Source: Candidatus Tisiphia endosymbiont of Nedyus quadrimaculatus (lineage in GTDB: Bacteria; Pseudomonadota; Alphaproteobacteria; Rickettsiales; Rickettsiaceae). Taken from it: 64,000 nt of DNA. The position numbers and the translations under genes are program-made. A model generated the notes under the pieces. That model searched no databases and was not told the DNA's origin. It saw nothing but the letters and a program-made list of their open reading frames with translations. This document shows positions 48,724 to 58,148 of this stretch, in pieces. The number at the start of each line of letters is the position of its first letter. The stretch's first letter is position 1. Location: the NCBI RefSeq assembly GCF_964059235.1, contig NZ_OZ060452.1:682001-746000 (forward strand), given 5' to 3'.

Positions 48724-50955
48724 TTAATGGTTCTTGTCCCACAAATCCATGTTATATTGTTTGCAATATTCAAACATATCAACTGTATTAGGGTGGTGTA
48801 TGCCAAACTCCTTAATTTGTGGCTTGCCAAAAAATTTATAATTATATAAATCTTTGCTTTTACAGGCAGTTTTTGCTCCATGATTATACAAATCACTTAC
48901 TTGAACAATATTTTTACTTCTATCTCCATATAAATAATGGTATATAACAAACGCTTTTTTATAAGATTCTATAGATCGCTTAAGGTCATCTTGAGCAAAA
49001 AAAATATCACCTTGTACTACATAAGTAGCTGCTAAATCAGAATTTTTAGAATAATTTATGTTCTCCGAATTGTTGTTTTCTTCTGCTAACAATATAGCCT
49101 TATTAATGTATTCAGAAGCTTTATATACTTTACCTAAACCTAATTTACTTTTTGCCATTTCTGTATAAATACATGAAAATTTAATATCATAATCATACCC
49201 TATGAGCTTCTTATGTGTGTTATATAATTGTTGAGCTTGAGCATAAGCTTCTTGATATCTACCAAGACAATTCAGTACCATTGCTCTATAAATATAAGTT
49301 CTACTAAGGTATAAGTCATTAGCATGGAATCCATTTTTTATAAGAAGCTCAATACTTTGATCTCTATATTCTAAAGCTTTGTTATATTTTCCTTGTGCAT
49401 AAAACAAGCAAGCCTTTAAAAAATATATTGTAAATATATGTTCTACTTCTTGAGTTGCTAATTTTTCAATCTTTATAAGTAATTCTTCAGCCAATTTTAT
49501 CTCACCTATGTCTATATACGTTATACATATTTGATGAATTAAATTAAATTTTAGAGCATCATTGCCTTCATCATTATCAAGTGTATATAAAACTTCTAAT
49601 GATTTAGTAAAATAAGAAATCGCTGTTTCAAAATTTCTTATTAACCTATTATAGATTCCTATTGCCCCTAAATATCTACTGTAATAAAATTTGTAATTCT
49701 CAGGCATTTGCCATAATTTAATTTGTTGATTTTTTTGATTAAACCAATCAACCATTTGCTGGATTTTGCTATTATCACCAACGTTTACATATAAAGACAA
49801 TAACTCACTTCTTAATTTAAGTATTGTATATATGTTAGTATTATATCCTTCAGAATTTTTAAGAATAATTTCTAAGTTTTCTGCTATAGTCTGAGCGGTT
49901 CTCCACAAATATCCTGAGAGAGCTCTTGTAGGTTTAGGTAATTTGGCAATAATATTTTCTAAATATATTTTATTATTATCACCATTTAGTTCCATTATTT
50001 TATTGCTAACTATGTCATGCATTTCAAAAATAGGATTATTCTCACTAAAATTAATATTGCTAATTAGCATAAACTTAGATAATTGATATATATCATCATC
50101 TAAAGTATCTTTATGATCAGTAATGATGGTAAGCAGCTGTTTTGAAAAACTTTGGTTATTTAATAAAGCTATTTTATTCAGCAACTTTATTGCACTTGGT
50201 TTTAATTGTTGAATAACCATATTAATATTTGTTGCTATTTTATCAGTTGATTGATAGATTTTCTTTTTATACTCCTCTTTATCTAAACCTTTAATTTTGT
50301 TAAGCAATTGAGTTCCTTGCACTATCAATATTGGATAACCACTAAAAGATTGCGTTAAAAATTCAACACTATTGTTATCTTTATTATCCAATAAGCTATT
50401 AGCTAAAGCTATAATAGTAGGCTTATCAAGTATGGGCATTGCTATAATATTAGATAACTTTTCATTATCTTGCGAACAAAACACTATATTACCATTATGT
50501 TCCCAATCAATAAAATCTTGTACTTTTGTATTTTCATTAACTTTTAGATTATCAAACACCAATAACCACTTATTAGTAGAAGTTAAATATGATATTACTT
50601 CTTTTTTTGCTAAAGCAACTTCTTCAGATATATTAGTTTGTTTGATAGTATTGAGTTGTTTGGCTAATTTAACAAATTGCTCATTAAAATCAAGGTTACA
50701 ATCAAAAAACCAAATTAGATCATAATTATTTTTATTCTCATAACCATACATCCTAATCAGTTGAGTTTTACCTATACCACTAGTACCAACTATACTTGCT
50801 TGTCTATATTTATTTAAATGCTCATTAAGGATTTTAAGTTGTTGCTCATGATTGACAAAATAACTAACTGGGGTGATTAAATTAGTTATTTGTTCTTTTG
50901 CCAAAGTTCTAGTATTAATGATTAATAATATGATTAATAGTAAAAATTTTTTCAT
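48724..50955 (-). CDS. NB-ARC and TPR protein with N-terminal signal peptide (STAND family)
   Basis: A 743-residue relative of the protein at 39371 but without its HTH. The N-terminus is a clear signal peptide (KKFLLLIILLIINTRTLA, residues 2-19). A linker with VNHEQQLKILNEHL aligns with VGREKLLSNLYSKL of the paralogue. The P-loop is VGTSGIGKTQLIR (Walker A residues 57-64), and Walker B is KWLLVFDN. A degenerate ATPase middle is followed from about residue 400 by helical TPR repeats, for example AISYFTKSLEVLYTL and GKYNKALEYRDQSIEL. Export of a P-loop ATPase is unexpected in the ATP-poor periplasm, so secretion beyond the cell is a possibility. A RelA-like 3' fragment adjoins its end. Confidence 0.85.
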   Translation of the reverse strand: MKKFLLLIILLIINTRTLAKEQITNLITPVSYFVNHEQQLKILNEHLNKYRQASIVGTSGIGKTQLIRMYGYENKNNYDLIWFFDCNLDFNEQFVKLAKQLNTIKQTNISEEVALAKKEVISYLTSTNKWLLVFDNLKVNENTKVQDFIDWEHNGNIVFCSQDNEKLSNIIAMPILDKPTIIALANSLLDNKDNNSVEFLTQSFSGYPILIVQGTQLLNKIKGLDKEEYKKKIYQSTDKIATNINMVIQQLKPSAIKLLNKIALLNNQSFSKQLLTIITDHKDTLDDDIYQLSKFMLISNINFSENNPIFEMHDIVSNKIMELNGDNNKIYLENIIAKLPKPTRALSGYLWRTAQTIAENLEIILKNSEGYNTNIYTILKLRSELLSLYVNVGDNSKIQQMVDWFNQKNQQIKLWQMPENYKFYYSRYLGAIGIYNRLIRNFETAISYFTKSLEVLYTLDNDEGNDALKFNLIHQICITYIDIGEIKLAEELLIKIEKLATQEVEHIFTIYFLKACLFYAQGKYNKALEYRDQSIELLIKNGFHANDLYLSRTYIYRAMVLNCLGRYQEAYAQAQQLYNTHKKLIGYDYDIKFSCIYTEMAKSKLGLGKVYKASEYINKAILLAEENNNSENINYSKNSDLAATYVVQGDIFFAQDDLKRSIESYKKAFVIYHYLYGDRSKNIVQVSDLYNHGAKTACKSKDLYNYKFFGKPQIKEFGIHHPNTVDMFEYCKQYNMDLWDKNH

Positions 50956-51241
50956 ATAATGAAACTGTTGAAAAATAAATTATGTCCTAACGGTACATAT
51001 AAAACATATTATACGAATATCTATAAAGAATAAGCAAAAATAACTCAACTTAAGTTTAAATATTAATAATAAAAATCATTAAAAAGTAGAAAAGTTTGTT
51101 TGCTAATTCTGAACCTAAATTCCACTAACCTACTATCAGTAGGTCATCTTTACAATTTCAAAGTTCGTATAATCCCTTATGGTGATTTTTGGGTTCTTAT
51201 ATCTTGAGAACATGTTATACCTTTACTACTGGTACTCTGGT

Positions 51242-51260
51242 GCTACAACTGTAGTACTAG
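51242..51260. repeat. Isolated end of the virB3-virB4 type miniature repeat
   Basis: CTACAACTGTAGTACTAG matches the right end of the element at 18517-18613. The rest is not recognisable. The wider 50956-51299 gap shows nothing else supportable. Confidence 0.45.
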
Positions 51261-51304
51261 AAGCATGGGGCTAAAAATAGCCTAAAATGTTATATTTCTC
51301 TCTT

Positions 51305-51556
51305 AATCTCAGTTCGATATAAGAATTATTAATTCTTATATCGAGCTGGCTTTGTTATAAGGAAAAATGCACTCTTGAAGCGGCTGACGCGAGTGCATTT
51401 TAACTTTTTTCATCATTCAATATGTGATTTTAATTATTAAAATCACATATTGAATGGAGTGTTATATTTTAACAATCAGGTGGGCAGCCGCTTCAAACCT
51501 GATTGTTAAAATATAACACGAAAGTTCGATGTAACTTGTTACATCGAATTCAGGTT
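51305..51556. mobile_element. Family B/C hybrid MITE inserted in the 3' end of the transglycosylase gene
   Basis: A 252-bp element with ends AATCTCAGTTCGATATAAG and TTACATCGAATTCAGGTT. Inside, modules in family C order (ATGCACTCTTGAAGCGGC, ATATGTGATTTTAATTATT, ACAATCAGG/CCTGATTGT) are joined to family B ends. CTCTT flanks both sides (51300-51304, 51557-51561). Its right end supplies the stop codon of the slt gene. Confidence 0.87.
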
Positions 51557-53505
51557 CTCTTATTATCTTTAGTCTTTAAAAGATCTTGTTTTAGCTTTAA
51601 GTTGCTGTTTTTATTAAGGATAGATCTATAAACTTGTAGATTTTCTAAGACACGTTGAGCATAATTTCTAGTTTCATAATATGGGATTAGTTCAATCCAA
51701 TCAATTATTTGTCGTAAATCTTTTAAGTCTCGTGGATCACCAAACAGATTAATCCATCTTGTGATTCTACAAGGACCAGCATTATAAGCAGCAATGGCTA
51801 AAAGATAATTACCATTATATAGTTGTAAGTATTCTTTAAAATGATTAGTACCTAGCATAATGTTATATTTAGGGTCAGTAGTTAATTTTTTAATATGACA
51901 TTTACAGCCAATAGATTTAGCCGTATCATAAGCAGCTGCATCTGTAAGCTGCATTAGACCCTTAGCTTTAGCTGTACTAATTGTATATTGATTAAAAACT
52001 GACTCCTGTCTTATAATACTGTATATTAAAGCTGGTTCTAGGGGGGTATTTTTTACTGCCTGAGTATAAGGGGTAGGGAAAGCATAATCCTTAATAAAAG
52101 TATGATGTTGACAAGCAGTTTTTGCTACCTCTACTGTATGATAAATATTGCCCTTTGTACTAATCATATCGGTAATTAATAAAACCTCAGACGGTTTTGA
52201 TGATTTTTCAATAGCCGTTTTAGCATATAACAGAGCTAAATCATGCTTACCATATTTAATTAGATGTTTTATGGCTCTAATAATTTCACTATTTTCATTA
52301 TTATGCTTAGTGGAGGTGGGCTTTTGTGGTAAAATAAAGTGCCGTTTGTTAAGTTCGATATTAGCTAACTGTCCATAAAAACTATGGGAATACTTGCTGG
52401 CCATATGATAAAATTTATTCGCTTGCTCTTTATCCCCTTTTGCTTCATAGGTTCTAGCTAGCCAATATTGCCCCCTTGATACGCTTAATGGCTTGGCTGC
52501 AACTTTCATAAATTTGTTAAAATGACTTAAAGCAATGTCCGGCTTATGCAAAAATCTAAGAGCAAGCCAACCACTAAGCCATTCTGCTTCTCTTACATGC
52601 TCAGGGTAGACAGTAAGAGGTATGCTAATTATTTTATAACTACTGACAAAATCTTTTTGGTCAATAAATTCTCTAGCGTAATAAGATTGTACACGAGCCC
52701 AATAGGCGGAATGTATTTTATCTTGCTTTACTTTTTTAAATAGAGCAATACTTTGACTGGTAGGAATCTCTTTTTTCTTGGAATCCAAATAGTTAAATAA
52801 TAAAGCTGGGGTATAATATTTTTCTGATACTTGTTGAAAAAGTTTTTCACTAGTATTAGATTTACTTAGTATAGCAATTTGGGTAATAAAATTTTGTTTA
52901 TAGCCATTACTGACATAATGCATATATTTTTTTGCACTACACGTATCCCCTGTCCATAAATATTCATCAATTTTTTTTACATGATCTTCTTCACACAATA
53001 TATTTTTGAAATTACTCAAATAGTTGCTTTCTTCTGCTTGCGTGAAGACCCCATAAATCCAACCATTTTTTATAATCTTCGCTAATTTTTGTGGATCTTT
53101 TATTAATTTTTTACTGGCTAAAGCATAAAATTTATAGCCTAAAGCAGTAATTGGTTCGTTTCCACTAAACCAGTTTACAATTAAAGCTTGGTCTGTGTTA
53201 TAGTTTAAATATTGTTCTGCCATCTCTTTTAGTTTATCGACTTGTGGCCAGTGGGGATTGTTTTGTATAAATTTTATTACCTCTTCAAAGCTATTTTTCT
53301 TATAATTCAGGTCTAAGAATCTTTGAGACATAATAATTTTGATTAAGGCTTTATCTTTTGAAGACTTTGCCATCTTTTCACAATCTTGCCATGTTTTCTT
53401 GTCTAGACATGTAAAAGTTTCTTTGACAGAGTCCAAGGCCATTGACTCTGATATTAGTAAATTTAGAATAATTAAAACTATTGACAGTATTGTTGGAATT
53501 CTCAT
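51550..53505 (-). CDS. slt: Soluble lytic murein transglycosylase (Slt70-like)
   Basis: Periplasmic enzyme that cleaves peptidoglycan glycan strands with formation of 1,6-anhydro ends. The 651-residue protein has a signal peptide (residues 1-23, ending ISESMA). A long helical superhelix domain follows, then a C-terminal SLT domain. That domain carries IIRQESVFNQ with the catalytic Glu, AKAKGLMQLTDAAA, and AIAAYNAGPCRITRW, all typical. Length matches Slt70. The final codons (KRT and TGA) arise from a MITE insertion; the pre-insertion reading restored from the flank would have ended KREI and TAA. Activity should be unaffected. Confidence 0.93.
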   Translation of the reverse strand: MRIPTILSIVLIILNLLISESMALDSVKETFTCLDKKTWQDCEKMAKSSKDKALIKIIMSQRFLDLNYKKNSFEEVIKFIQNNPHWPQVDKLKEMAEQYLNYNTDQALIVNWFSGNEPITALGYKFYALASKKLIKDPQKLAKIIKNGWIYGVFTQAEESNYLSNFKNILCEEDHVKKIDEYLWTGDTCSAKKYMHYVSNGYKQNFITQIAILSKSNTSEKLFQQVSEKYYTPALLFNYLDSKKKEIPTSQSIALFKKVKQDKIHSAYWARVQSYYAREFIDQKDFVSSYKIISIPLTVYPEHVREAEWLSGWLALRFLHKPDIALSHFNKFMKVAAKPLSVSRGQYWLARTYEAKGDKEQANKFYHMASKYSHSFYGQLANIELNKRHFILPQKPTSTKHNNENSEIIRAIKHLIKYGKHDLALLYAKTAIEKSSKPSEVLLITDMISTKGNIYHTVEVAKTACQHHTFIKDYAFPTPYTQAVKNTPLEPALIYSIIRQESVFNQYTISTAKAKGLMQLTDAAAYDTAKSIGCKCHIKKLTTDPKYNIMLGTNHFKEYLQLYNGNYLLAIAAYNAGPCRITRWINLFGDPRDLKDLRQIIDWIELIPYYETRNYAQRVLENLQVYRSILNKNSNLKLKQDLLKTKDNKRT

Positions 53506-53539
53506 AATCGGCAGTAGATAAATTAAATTATTATGGTAT

Positions 53540-53693
53540 TATACTCGATGAAAATCAAGAATTGCGTTGTCGTCTTCAGGGATCGTAGGTAGCCACGTAC
53601 TAAATGTACGCCTAGCACCTCGACCCTTTGACTCCGGCTACTATCATAATTTTGATTCTATCGTCTATCAACTCTTCATTTACGAGTAGTATA
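53540..53693 (+). repeat. Palindromic repeat family E, intact copy, abutting fabD
   Basis: A 154-bp repeat from TATACTCGATGAAAATCAAG to TTCATTTACGAGTAGTATA. It is the uninterrupted version of the repeat at 4591-4958 and contains the empty MITE A target GGGATCGTAGGTAGCC. It ends 2 bp before the fabD ATG, so it forms the whole leader of that gene. Confidence 0.82.
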
Positions 53694-53695
53694 TT

Positions 53696-54625
53696 ATGAA
53701 TAGAGCATTTGTCTTTCCAGGTCAAGGGTCACAAATAGTTGGTATGGGAAAAGAATTCTACGATAACTTTCAGGTGGCAAAAGAGACATTTGAAATGGTA
53801 GATGATACTCTCGAAAGAAAATTAAGTCATATTGTCTTTAATGGACCAAGTGAAGATTTAACTTTGACTATTAATGCTCAACCAGCACTAATGGCAGTGT
53901 CTATGGCAATATTGAATGTCATTAAACAACAAACCAATAGAAATATTACTAACCTGTGTTCATATGTTGCAGGTCATTCTTTAGGAGAATATAGTGCATT
54001 ATGTGCAGCGGAAAGTATAGATATACAAGTAACTACCCAATTGCTAGCAATACGTAGTAAGTCTATGCAAGAGGCTTATCCAGTAGGTGAAGGTTCAATG
54101 GCGGCGTGTATAGCTATTCCTCTAGAAAAGCTTGAAGAGATCGTAAAAGAGTTTACCAACCTTGATATAGCCAACGATAATATAAACGGACAAATAGTCA
54201 TCAGTGGTGAAGCTATAGCAGTGGAGCGGGTAATATCTATCGTAAAAGATTTGGGCTATAAAGCTATTAAATTGAATGTAAGTAGTCCTTTTCATTGTAG
54301 TTTGATGAAGCCAGCAGAAGAGCAAATGGCAAAGGCTTTAGACAAAGTAGTAATTAACAAACCGTTTGTTCCGGTAATACAAAACGTTACAGCCAAACCA
54401 ACAACTAACCCTATAGAGATAAAACAAAACTTAATCTCACAGATTTGCGGTAGGGTGAGGTGGCGTCAAACCTTAAACGAATTGGAAAATCTAAAAATAG
54501 AACAAATAGTTGAAATTGGTGCAGGTAAGGTGCTAACTAATATGCTAAAAAAAACTGACCATAAATTTGATTTGATTAATGTTTCGAGTCTTGTAGAATT
54601 AGAAAAATTTTTAAAAATTGTGTGA
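53696..54625 (+). CDS. fabD: Malonyl-CoA:ACP transacylase FabD
   Basis: Loads malonyl groups on acyl carrier protein for type II fatty acid synthesis. The 309-residue protein has the opening FVFPGQGSQIVGMGKE, the nucleophile motif VAGHSLGEYSAL, the Arg in LAIRSKSMQEA and the catalytic His in SSPFHCSLM, all in normal spacing. No ribosome site is visible because repeat E ends directly before the ATG. Other fab genes are not nearby. Confidence 0.97.
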   Translation: MNRAFVFPGQGSQIVGMGKEFYDNFQVAKETFEMVDDTLERKLSHIVFNGPSEDLTLTINAQPALMAVSMAILNVIKQQTNRNITNLCSYVAGHSLGEYSALCAAESIDIQVTTQLLAIRSKSMQEAYPVGEGSMAACIAIPLEKLEEIVKEFTNLDIANDNINGQIVISGEAIAVERVISIVKDLGYKAIKLNVSSPFHCSLMKPAEEQMAKALDKVVINKPFVPVIQNVTAKPTTNPIEIKQNLISQICGRVRWRQTLNELENLKIEQIVEIGAGKVLTNMLKKTDHKFDLINVSSLVELEKFLKIV

Positions 54626-54670
54626 TTATGCTATTAGTGTTAAGACAAAAATCTGCTATATTCTCAATTT

Positions 54671-54969
54671 ACCCCAATTTGGGATAAGAATTAAATAATT
54701 CTTATCCCAAATTCGGTGAAATTATAGATTGCTTCGTCGACCTACGGTCTCCTCGCAATGACGTTTTATAGACGTATATGTCATTGCGAGCGAACGTATG
54801 TGAGCGTGGCAATCCATTTTGCTAAAAACATGATTTTAATCTTTTAAAATCATATTTTTAGCTTTAGAAAGGTTTAAAATGTACTCGCAGAACCGCTTCA
54901 AGAGTACATTTTTCTTTATATCACAGCTAATTCGGGATAAGAATTATAATTCTTATCCCGAATTAGGGT
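54671..54969 (+). mobile_element. Family C composite MITE, copy 3 (duplication AATTT)
   Basis: A 299-bp element, inverse orientation of copy 1 at 14179, with ends ACCCCAATTTGGGATAAGAA and TTCTTATCCCGAATTAGGGT. AATTT lies on both sides (54666-54670, 54970-54974). It carries the GTCATTGCGAGG module and the AACATGATTTTAATC palindrome. It ends 31 bp before nrdA. Confidence 0.88.
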
Positions 54970-55000
54970 AATTTAATTAAAACAATAAGATAATATAACA

Positions 55001-56827
55001 ATGGCAACGCAAGCAAATACTAAATTTCCTATAAAAATTGATAAGAAACGAGATGATTTACTTACTAGTTTTGGCAAAGCAGTGCTAAAAGATAGATACT
55101 TACTAGCCGGAGAGGATTTTCAAGATTTATTTGCTAGAGTAGCTAGCTATTATGCTGATAATGCAGAGATAGCTCAGCAATTATATGAGTACATAAGCAA
55201 GTTGTGGTTTATGCCAGCTACCCCAGTTCTTAGTAATGGTGGAACTGACAGAGGGATGCCTATCTCTTGTTTTTTGAATGAAACAGATGATAGTTTAGAA
55301 GGTATTGTAGATCTTTGGACTGAGAATGTTTGGTTAGCCTCACGTGGTGGTGGTATAGGAAGCTATTGGGGCAATGTTCGTTCTATTAATGAGGCAATTA
55401 AAGGCAAAGGTACTTCTTCTGGCATTATTCCATTTATCAAGGTTGTGGATTCTATGACTTTAGCTATTTCTCAAGGGTCAATTAGACGTGGAAATGCTGC
55501 TATATATTTACCAATTGATCACCCTGAAATTGAGGAATTCATAGATTTAAGACGCCATACTGGTGGTGATACTAATCGTAAAGCTTTAAACATACATCAC
55601 GGCATAGCTGTAACAGATGCATTTATGCAAGCAGTTGAGAGTGATGAAAATTTTCCATTAATCAGCCCTGCTACTAAAAAAGTTGTACGTGAAGTTAAGG
55701 CTAGAGATTTGTGGGTTAAGTTACTAACTACTAGAATAGAAACTGGAGAACCCTATATTTTATTTATTGATACTGTCAATAAATATATTCCGCAGCATCA
55801 TAAAAAACTTGGGCTACAAGTAAAAACTTCTAATCTTTGTAGCGAGATTACCCTACCAACTGGCATTGATCATTTGGGTAAGGTTAGAACCGCTGTGTGT
55901 TGTTTGTCTTCTGTAAATTTAGAATATTTTGATGATTGGCAAAATGACCCCGAGTTTATTCCTACCGTAATGCGTTTTTTAGATAACGTACTTGAAGATT
56001 TTATCACTAAAGCACCTAGTACCATGGAGCGAGCTAAATATTCAGCAATGCGTGAACGTAGTGTAGGTTTAGGTGTTATGGGTTTTCACTCATTCCTACA
56101 ATCAAAGGATGTACCAATAGAGTCGGTAATGGCAAAGGTTTGGAATAATCAAATATTTGAACATATTCATAAAGAAGTTGATAAAGCTTCAGTAGTTCTA
56201 TCTGATGAACGTGGTGCTTGCCTCGATGCAGCTGAAGTAGGTATTAACGAACGGTTTAGTAATAAAACAGCTATTGCTCCTACGGCATCAATCTCTATTA
56301 TTGCTGGCAATAGTTCACCTGGAATTGAACCATTTGCTGCTAATAGTTTTGTCCAAAAGACTCTTACTGGATCTTTTAATGTACGTAACAAATATTTAGA
56401 AAAGCTGTTAAGCACCAAAGGTTTTAATAATGAGCAGGTTTGGTCATCAATTGCAACTCATGAAGGCTCAGTTCAACATCTAACCTTTTTATCCAGCCAT
56501 GAAAAAGATGTTTTTAGAACTGCTTATGAGATTGATCAAAATTGGCTTATTGATCTAGCAGCAGATAGGGTATCATATGTCTCGCAATCTCAATCTCTAA
56601 ATGTTTTTTTAGCAGGTAATGTAAGTAAGATGTATTTAAATAATATCCATTTTAGAGCTTGGAAGAAAGGTGTTAAGAGTTTATATTATTGTAGATCAAC
56701 CTCGATTCAAAGAGCCGATAAAGTATCACACGATGTCAAGAAAGTGGATTTTCAAGATATTGAACGAGATAATAAGAAAAAACAAGAAGACGTTGTGTCT
56801 TATGATGAATGTTTATCCTGTCAGTAA
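55001..56827 (+). CDS. nrdA: Ribonucleoside-diphosphate reductase alpha subunit
   Basis: Catalytic large subunit of class I ribonucleotide reductase, which makes deoxynucleotides. At 608 residues it is a compact form lacking the N-terminal ATP-cone. Key features include SCFLNETDDSLEGIVD, the active-site NLCSEITLP segment, MRERSVGLGVMGFH, PTASISIIAGNSSPGIEP and the redox-active C-terminal pair in DECLSCQ. The leader between the family C MITE and the ATG has no strong ribosome site. Its partner nrdB is 1.7 kb downstream, separated by an IS110-type element and repeats. Confidence 0.96.
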   Translation: MATQANTKFPIKIDKKRDDLLTSFGKAVLKDRYLLAGEDFQDLFARVASYYADNAEIAQQLYEYISKLWFMPATPVLSNGGTDRGMPISCFLNETDDSLEGIVDLWTENVWLASRGGGIGSYWGNVRSINEAIKGKGTSSGIIPFIKVVDSMTLAISQGSIRRGNAAIYLPIDHPEIEEFIDLRRHTGGDTNRKALNIHHGIAVTDAFMQAVESDENFPLISPATKKVVREVKARDLWVKLLTTRIETGEPYILFIDTVNKYIPQHHKKLGLQVKTSNLCSEITLPTGIDHLGKVRTAVCCLSSVNLEYFDDWQNDPEFIPTVMRFLDNVLEDFITKAPSTMERAKYSAMRERSVGLGVMGFHSFLQSKDVPIESVMAKVWNNQIFEHIHKEVDKASVVLSDERGACLDAAEVGINERFSNKTAIAPTASISIIAGNSSPGIEPFAANSFVQKTLTGSFNVRNKYLEKLLSTKGFNNEQVWSSIATHEGSVQHLTFLSSHEKDVFRTAYEIDQNWLIDLAADRVSYVSQSQSLNVFLAGNVSKMYLNNIHFRAWKKGVKSLYYCRSTSIQRADKVSHDVKKVDFQDIERDNKKKQEDVVSYDECLSCQ

Positions 56828-56835
56828 TGAATATG

Positions 56836-57020
56836 GTAGTCTTGATGTCATTCCTAGCTAAAGGCATTGCTAGCGTGGATCATTAGTGTGTCACCCCTGC
56901 TTGGCTTTGCCCGCGTGGATCACTAGTATGTCATCCCTGCTTCGGTGCGGGATCTATATTACTTAATAGTCTTTCAGGCTTATTTTTTTTAGATTCCCGC
57001 CGTTGCTAAGAATGATGGTA
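56836..57020. repeat. Compound repeat at the left flank of the IS110-type element
   Basis: A mosaic that includes GTGTGTCACCCCTGCTTGGC, CCCGCGTGGATCACTAGTAT and the GATTCCCGCCGTTGCTAAGA module, all related to modules at 26276-26460. Its continuation (ACTAGTGATCCACGCGGG) is found on the other side of the IS at about 58451-58468, so the IS entered pre-existing repeat DNA. Confidence 0.65.
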
Positions 57021-57119
57021 TGGACGAGTAAGTAAAAGAAACTTTACTTACTACCGTGATCACGAATATAATTCGGTCACATAATTATACTATTTAATAA
57101 TTAAAAAGGAGTCCATACC

Positions 57120-58148
57120 ATGAAAGATATTAACATACTAGGCATTGATTTAGCAAAAACAATTTTTCATATTGTTGCATTAAATAAAGATGGTGAAAAA
57201 ATATTAGCTAAAAAATTACACAGAGAAGAATTTGAAGACTACATTTTAACAAACATTCCCAAGAATAGTTTATTGGTAATGGAAGCATGTGGCAGTTGTC
57301 ATTATTGGAGCAATAAGTTTATGGAATCAGGTTTTACAGTAAAATTACTTAAACCATGTGATGTAAAAGCTTTTGCAAAAACTCGGCAAAAAAATGATAC
57401 AAATGATGCTTTGGCAATAGCAAGAGCAGGAAAAGATCCGGAGTTAAAATCGGTTCGTATAAAAAATATATCACAACAAGAGATTAGTTGGTTACATAAA
57501 CGTCGGCAACATATTATTAGACAAAGAGTACAATATAGTAATGGTTTAATGAGTGATTTACTTGAATTTGGTTATTACATAAAAATGAGTAAATCTAAAT
57601 TTGCCCGTGAGGCATTAAATATAGTAGAAGATGCCAAAAATGCTGGTGTGATTTCAGAGAGAATGTATAAGGAAATGAAGGTAATAGCTGAAGAAATTGC
57701 TACGTTATTAATACAAGAATCAGCAATAGATAAACAGCTAATAGCAATAAATAAAGAATCTGAAACAGCTACTTTATTAAAAACAATACCAGGTATTGGA
57801 GAAATTAATGCTAATATACTAAGCATAGCAGCTTATGAAAATTATGATGATTGTCGAAGTTTTGCTGCAAGTTTGGGATTAGTGCCTAAGCAAAATAGCA
57901 CAGGTGGTAAAACAAGTCTTGGATCTATCACTAAGAAAGGAGATAGATATGTTAGAACTATGCTGATACAAGGAGCAAGGTCTATTGCAATCAGAGCAAA
58001 AATACAAAAGGACCCCACTGATCATTTAGTGCTATGGGCAAAAAAATTGTTGGGAAGGATGAGCTTTAATAAGGCTGCTGTGGCAATAGCAAACAAATTA
58101 GCTAGAATAGCGTATGTATGTGTTACAAGAAAATGTGCATATGCTTGA
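57120..58148 (+). CDS. IS110/IS1111-family DEDD transposase
   Basis: Transposase of 342 residues with an intact frame. The N-terminal RuvC-like DEDD domain has LGIDLAKTIFHIVAL, the second acidic residue in VMEACGSCHYW, and KNDTNDALAIARA. The C-terminal transposase_20 domain has LKTIPGIGEINANILSI, AASLGLVPKQNSTGGKTSLG and the conserved Ser-containing GARSIAIRA. A strong ribosome site (AAAAAGGAG) precedes the ATG. Recent work shows that this family is guided by an element-encoded RNA. Confidence 0.96.
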   Translation: MKDINILGIDLAKTIFHIVALNKDGEKILAKKLHREEFEDYILTNIPKNSLLVMEACGSCHYWSNKFMESGFTVKLLKPCDVKAFAKTRQKNDTNDALAIARAGKDPELKSVRIKNISQQEISWLHKRRQHIIRQRVQYSNGLMSDLLEFGYYIKMSKSKFAREALNIVEDAKNAGVISERMYKEMKVIAEEIATLLIQESAIDKQLIAINKESETATLLKTIPGIGEINANILSIAAYENYDDCRSFAASLGLVPKQNSTGGKTSLGSITKKGDRYVRTMLIQGARSIAIRAKIQKDPTDHLVLWAKKLLGRMSFNKAAVAIANKLARIAYVCVTRKCAYA

